Assembly (NCBI GenBank): GCA_020053845.1
Contig: JAGVMI010000127.1
Location: 1 to 10,968 of the forward strand
Reading direction: 5' to 3'
Source of the DNA: Candidatus Babeliales bacterium
GTDB lineage: Bacteria; Babelota; Babeliae; Babelales; Vermiphilaceae
Length of the DNA stretch: 10,968 bases
Both the position numbers and the translations under genes were made by a program. The notes beneath the pieces were generated by a model. It worked only from the letters and a program-made list of their open reading frames with translations, searched no databases and was not told the origin of the DNA. Below, piece by piece: positions 7,063-10,968 of this stretch (its first letter is position 1; every line of letters starts with the position of its first letter).

Positions 7063-9907
7063 GCGCAATTACACCTTTATTTGTTCCTGCCATGATCATG
7101 CCTGTATCGCCTAATGAGCGTACCCAGAAGAAGCGGTTGCGCAATCCAACGCCCGGATCAGTTACCGTGCGTACCGACATTGCATTCCACTCGAGCGTTT
7201 CAAACGGAAGTACGCCTAGCATATTGACCTGCGAAGGTATTGCGGGATTGCTCAAAATAAAGAATCGTCGTGCGCCATCAGACCAAAAGTAGATCATAGG
7301 GTTAAATGTTACGAACTGTTTGCCTGGTTTGCGTGCATTGAATGTCTCAGGGTTGAATGGCCCAATGAGCGCTGTTGTTCCGGTGCTGTTGCCGCCGCCA
7401 CTTAACTGTTCCAGCACTGCTTGCTCGAATGTGTTGCATTGTTTGCGATCGGAAACAGTAAATGGCCAGACTGTATGCATCACAGGCGTGTCAGGTGCGC
7501 CAATCCCAAAGAAAAATGTATCTTGTGTGTTGATAAGTATTTGCCAGTTTGCAGTGGTTTGATTTGTGGCATCGATGATGCCCTGCATACCGGCTGTTTG
7601 ATCTGCATGTGATATAAAAAGCCCTTGATTAGTAGCAAGTACGAGCTGCTCTTTGGTGGCCGCAGCGCTCGTGGTAGGATCGCCTGTGGCGATAATGCGC
7701 ATGCTCATGAATTGGCTTACATCCGCAAATGCGCCAGCTCCTGTTTGTGCAAGCGTAGTTATGTTACCTGGAGCAAACATGGCGCTTAGCGTTGGTGCAA
7801 AAGCTACGCTGTACACGGTATTTTTGATCGGCCGTTGCGGATCTTGCGTGAGCTCAAGAGTCAGAATATACAGCTTTCGCCCCGATGTTTTAATATCGAT
7901 GATGGTACCAGGGATACTCGTAATCTCTTGCCATGATCCGGTAGTGAAAGGTGCTGTGTTGAGTGTAGTAAGTGTGTTTGCGTTAAAGCCTGTTCCTCCT
8001 GGTTGCGCGAATGCAAAAAAACCTAAATCACTCGCTGCAAAAAAGTAGTTTTCATCGCCTTGTGCGCTAGTACGGCGCGAATATTCAAGTACTTGTGGGC
8101 ATCCGGGAAAGCCGGTGTATGAAAAGTTTGCAGGATCAGTGTAATCAAGTGGCACTTGGCTTACATTGACGAGTGTTGCTGGTTTTTTGGTGAGAGCGAA
8201 AGCCACAACACCTGTGCCGCCAAAAAGTGCATATCCATAGCCACGCGATGGATTTTGATCTTCAAAGCCGCGTGTGTATTGATCAAGGGAAAGTACCGAC
8301 ATGCTTTCGCGTCTAAGTACTGAATTAAGCCGCGTGAGTAAACTTTCAGGGGTAGATGTTTCATTCCATGCATTATATCCGACTACTTGATTACTGTCGG
8401 CTTCAATGATCCATGCACTACCCGTGACTGCATCAATGCTGAAAAAAAGCACTGCGCCATCATGTTTGCCTCCGTTTGGTAGGGTAACGCCAGGGAATGC
8501 ATTATACGGTGTAGCGCGTCGCCATGGAGTCCAGCGAATAACTTTTCCGTCAGCATCAAAAAGTGCTTGCGAGTAGAAAATACCACTATTATTAGTGGTA
8601 GAAGGTGTTTTGCTGATCGAAACAAATACGGTGTCGCCTACTGCATCAATATCAGAAATGGTATCACTTGCCTCCATAGGCAATGCGCCAGAGCCTACCT
8701 GTGCAGCATCTTCAGTACTCGTGGCAAGTTGTCCAGGTGCTGTAGCAGGTGTTACAAAAACGCCGTCCACGAGCGCACTATTTTTATCAGCAAGTGTGCC
8801 ATGTATGAGTGGGTTGCTCGGATCATTTACCAATGGCAGCGCAAAAATGACGTTTCCTGTGTCATTAGGGATGCCATGATTGCCATTAACAATAAGATAG
8901 CTTGGCCCAGTTGATGCATGCAAAACCCGTATGCTGCGCACAGTGATGTGACGAGGAGCCATCATTGATTCTTGGCCTACAGCAATCTGATTAGTTGCGG
9001 AATCAATAGCGCTATTGGCTACAATTTCTTGCAGCGCAATGCTATTGCCATTCGGATCATCTAATCGCCCTACCACTACAGCTTTTGCATACGCAGTACC
9101 CGTAGTTCCCGCGGTTGCAATACGCACGCCCAGATAAAAGCGATCAAATTCTTCATCGTAAAAGATGGACACTTGATTGTTATTTTCTTGGCCAGATGCA
9201 AATGTTACCATTTCCATTTGCATCGCATCGCCGGTCAGTACGCTTGACATGTCATTGAGAGGAAATGCTTGGTTGCCATTAATGCCTGTCGTTGCATCTT
9301 TGATAATAAGAGAAGTAAGCGTGCCTTGCGTATCACGATCGACTTCAATAAGTGCAATGCCGCTATCAGCCTCGCCAAAATTGCCACTTGAAGGGCGTAC
9401 CAGTGCAAATACATGATCGGGTGCAGCAGCAATGCCAATGATACCCGCAGTGCCCGAGCTTCCCGATGCGTCGTTGAGATCATTTGATTCAACCGCTATT
9501 GAAGCATCAAGAGAAAGTGCGCCTACGGTAGTTGCTGCAAAAGTGGAGCTTGCCTGTGATACTGCAGTTACCACAATTGAAGAGGGATTGCGGCTGTGTG
9601 AAATTGCTAGAAACTCAATCGTTTTATCATTGAAAAGATCTTGCTGCGCCATCGGCGTAAAGTAGGTGGTGGTGGTCAGATCTGGCCTGCATGCGCGCGC
9701 AAGCGCATATGCACCATTTGAGATATTGTTAGCAGTATCCACACTGCTGCCGACGAAAAATATACCGCTTTCCCGATCATATGCTTTGATCGTGATGGGG
9801 GTGACAAAACTAAACGGGGAATCGGGATCATTAGCGCGAATAATAGTTGAGCCATGAAGCGATGCACAGCTGAGCGTGCATAGCACGCCTAAAAAAAGCC
9901 TCATCAT
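7055..9907 (-). CDS. large secreted beta-strand-rich protein, probably beta-propeller-like, function unknown
   Basis: The product is 950 aa with no family I can name. Start ATG (9905-9907) is preceded on its strand by GGGGAA at suitable spacing and is followed by a second Met. Residues 1-19 (MMRLFLGVLCTLSCASLHG) are a signal peptide, cut before STIIRAND. The mature protein is rich in Thr, Ser, Ala, Gly and Asn, has few cysteines, and alternates short hydrophobic strands with polar turns. Blade-like phrases recur: GIFFVGSS near the start, GIFYSQALFDADGKVIRW (~440), ASDLGFFAFAQ (~630), LATNQGLFISHAD (~757) and AGTNKGVIALT at the very end. This (A-T/S-N-x-G-x-F/I) rhythm fits a propeller with one strand set completed by the C-terminus, but that is inference. 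It lies 41 bases after the barrel gene and is probably cotranscribed with it, so a surface or secreted location is likely. No enzyme motif is visible. Confidence 0.88.
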   Translation of the reverse strand: MMRLFLGVLCTLSCASLHGSTIIRANDPDSPFSFVTPITIKAYDRESGIFFVGSSVDTANNISNGAYALARACRPDLTTTTYFTPMAQQDLFNDKTIEFLAISHSRNPSSIVVTAVSQASSTFAATTVGALSLDASIAVESNDLNDASGSSGTAGIIGIAAAPDHVFALVRPSSGNFGEADSGIALIEVDRDTQGTLTSLIIKDATTGINGNQAFPLNDMSSVLTGDAMQMEMVTFASGQENNNQVSIFYDEEFDRFYLGVRIATAGTTGTAYAKAVVVGRLDDPNGNSIALQEIVANSAIDSATNQIAVGQESMMAPRHITVRSIRVLHASTGPSYLIVNGNHGIPNDTGNVIFALPLVNDPSNPLIHGTLADKNSALVDGVFVTPATAPGQLATSTEDAAQVGSGALPMEASDTISDIDAVGDTVFVSISKTPSTTNNSGIFYSQALFDADGKVIRWTPWRRATPYNAFPGVTLPNGGKHDGAVLFFSIDAVTGSAWIIEADSNQVVGYNAWNETSTPESLLTRLNSVLRRESMSVLSLDQYTRGFEDQNPSRGYGYALFGGTGVVAFALTKKPATLVNVSQVPLDYTDPANFSYTGFPGCPQVLEYSRRTSAQGDENYFFAASDLGFFAFAQPGGTGFNANTLTTLNTAPFTTGSWQEITSIPGTIIDIKTSGRKLYILTLELTQDPQRPIKNTVYSVAFAPTLSAMFAPGNITTLAQTGAGAFADVSQFMSMRIIATGDPTTSAAATKEQLVLATNQGLFISHADQTAGMQGIIDATNQTTANWQILINTQDTFFFGIGAPDTPVMHTVWPFTVSDRKQCNTFEQAVLEQLSGGGNSTGTTALIGPFNPETFNARKPGKQFVTFNPMIYFWSDGARRFFILSNPAIPSQVNMLGVLPFETLEWNAMSVRTVTDPGVGLRNRFFWVRSLGDTGMIMAGTNKGVIALT

Positions 9908-9948
9908 ATATTCCCCGTCAAAAGAAGCTCTACTGCTACGTTATTGTT

Positions 9949-10968
9949 TTAAAAGTCGACAGTCATACTCAATCCGAGCACGCCGCCAATCATATTAGTG
10001 TTGATAGTGCGCGCGCCGCTTAGCTGTACGTTGTAAAATAGTCCGACGCGCAAGCCATTATCTTCATCGCAATAATCAAATTCATAATCTGCAAGCACAT
10101 GCAAAGTATGCATACTCCAGCTTTTGAGGATATCATTCGTATTGACTATAGAAGGCGGAAAGCATTTCACATTGCATGGGCAGAGGCGATCACTATTTTG
10201 CGTAACAAAGGAATAGCCTACGGTGCATGATAAGCCGCGGCAGAACTGATCAGCGCGTACAAAGCCGCCTGCACGCCATAATGTGCCCTTGCTTACTTTT
10301 GCAGTAGTGCGCGCTAGTCTGATGATGCCGCTTTGCGCAGGGGACGTCTGCACGCGGATTTCGCGCGTTTTTGGTGCAAATACTAATGCATCAAAATGAA
10401 ACCCTACAATCACCCATTCGCAGGCGCCAAAAGCAAAATCAAATACGATGGGCACGCCCCAGTGCTTGTTGCTGCCAAGCGGCACGGAGAAAATATTTGT
10501 TTCATCTTGTAGAGGTGCAGAAGGTGCCACAAATCCGATGCGGATAGTCGTATCGACAAAATCGATTACGTCAGTTTTTTCATAACTTTTGGTGATACCA
10601 AACACTACCGTAACATCACTCAGGCCCGTTTTTGAATAGGGCTCGCGTGTGAGATCATAGCGTGCAAGAATCGCATCAAATGAGGTGAGAAATGCCTGCC
10701 AGATAGGATTGTTTTTGCTCGGGCATGAGCCATCGCTCGGTGAGAGATCGGTAAAGCAGTTCGCATGTGCCTTTAGCCGGCGCACGGGAATTAATGCTTC
10801 AATAAACATGCCATTAGAAAGATTTTGCGTGAGCAGAAAGTTTGCTTCAAGATCGCTGAATGTGCCTTCAAATGAGATCTGTCCAAACGTACTTTGAGCG
10901 GGAAGCAGGGCAAGCTGGGTAAGTAAGATATCAAGGGGGTTGCTCATATCCTTATCCGGAACGCCTAC
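9949..10968 (-). CDS. probable outer-membrane beta-barrel protein (N-terminus outside window)
   Basis: The frame has no stop up to the right edge. Seven further residues (VGVPDKD) precede the first Met (10945-10947), and no signal peptide is present, so the true start is beyond the window. 339 residues are visible. Alternating hydrophobic/polar stretches such as FGQISFEGTFSDLEANFLL, GMFIEALIPVRRL and TVGYSFVTQ look like transmembrane strands separated by longer loops. The chain ends LGLSMTVDF, with the terminal Phe and alternating pattern typical of proteins inserted by the BAM machinery. Several cysteines occur in loops, notably RLCPCNVKC. I cannot name a family; a porin-like channel or an anchoring barrel are both possible. 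The secreted propeller-like protein follows after 41 bases on the same strand, which suggests an operon and possibly a physical partnership at the cell surface. Confidence 0.75.
   Translation of the reverse strand, partial: VGVPDKDMSNPLDILLTQLALLPAQSTFGQISFEGTFSDLEANFLLTQNLSNGMFIEALIPVRRLKAHANCFTDLSPSDGSCPSKNNPIWQAFLTSFDAILARYDLTREPYSKTGLSDVTVVFGITKSYEKTDVIDFVDTTIRIGFVAPSAPLQDETNIFSVPLGSNKHWGVPIVFDFAFGACEWVIVGFHFDALVFAPKTREIRVQTSPAQSGIIRLARTTAKVSKGTLWRAGGFVRADQFCRGLSCTVGYSFVTQNSDRLCPCNVKCFPPSIVNTNDILKSWSMHTLHVLADYEFDYCDEDNGLRVGLFYNVQLSGARTINTNMIGGVLGLSMTVDF

Noticed and set aside
7091..7100. Ten-base palindrome CATGATCATG near the 3' end of the 950-aa gene
   Set aside because: It lies within coding sequence (Met-Ile-Met region) and is not flanked by further symmetry; likely chance.
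7320..9857. Several plus-strand open frames of 60-130 codons opposite the 950-aa gene
   Set aside because: They lack ribosome sites and protein-like composition, and the minus-strand frame has a signal peptide and continuous beta-rich sequence.

Overview
The window is about 11 kb of dense bacterial sequence of moderate G+C (roughly mid-40s percent by eye). It uses the standard code, has clear Shine-Dalgarno starts, and shows no mobile element, CRISPR array, tRNA or rRNA that I can see. Three conserved housekeeping genes (mnmA, pgsA, ssb) sit among genes for exported proteins with no function I recognise: small helical cysteine-containing proteins, two large helical membrane-anchored paralogs, a large beta-strand-rich secreted protein and a probable outer-membrane barrel. 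The barrel with a C-terminal Phe implies a Gram-negative-type envelope. The mix of a few housekeeping genes with many lineage-specific exported proteins is what I would expect of a host-associated lineage such as Candidatus Dependentiae (TM6). That assignment is an inference and was not tested.

Layout, plus strand (1-7062). The 3' part of mnmA (tRNA 2-thiouridylase) enters from the left edge. After 56 bases comes pgsA (phosphatidylglycerophosphate synthase). Its stop codon overlaps the GTG start of a 123-aa exported protein with a hexalysine tract. Two long exported proteins of 545 and 600 aa follow. Each has a signal peptide and internal hydrophobic segments, and the two look like diverged tandem paralogs. 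A recognisable -10 box and a leader hairpin then precede ssb, which ends in a strong intrinsic terminator. A separate 170-aa exported helical protein closes the plus-strand half.

Layout, minus strand (10968-7055). A beta-barrel-like protein, cut off at its N-terminus by the window edge, is followed after 41 bases by a 950-aa secreted, probably beta-propeller-like protein. This pair converges on the 170-aa gene, and the two stop codons overlap by 8 bases.

Possible joint roles. pgsA makes the precursor of the anionic phospholipids of the envelope, and the genes behind it are nearly all envelope or exported proteins, so the left half may be an envelope-biogenesis transcription unit. The right half may supply an outer-membrane protein together with a surface or secreted partner. 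The observations I rate highest are the tandem paralog pair, the barrel/propeller pair, and the resemblance of this MnmA to the plant/plastid type.
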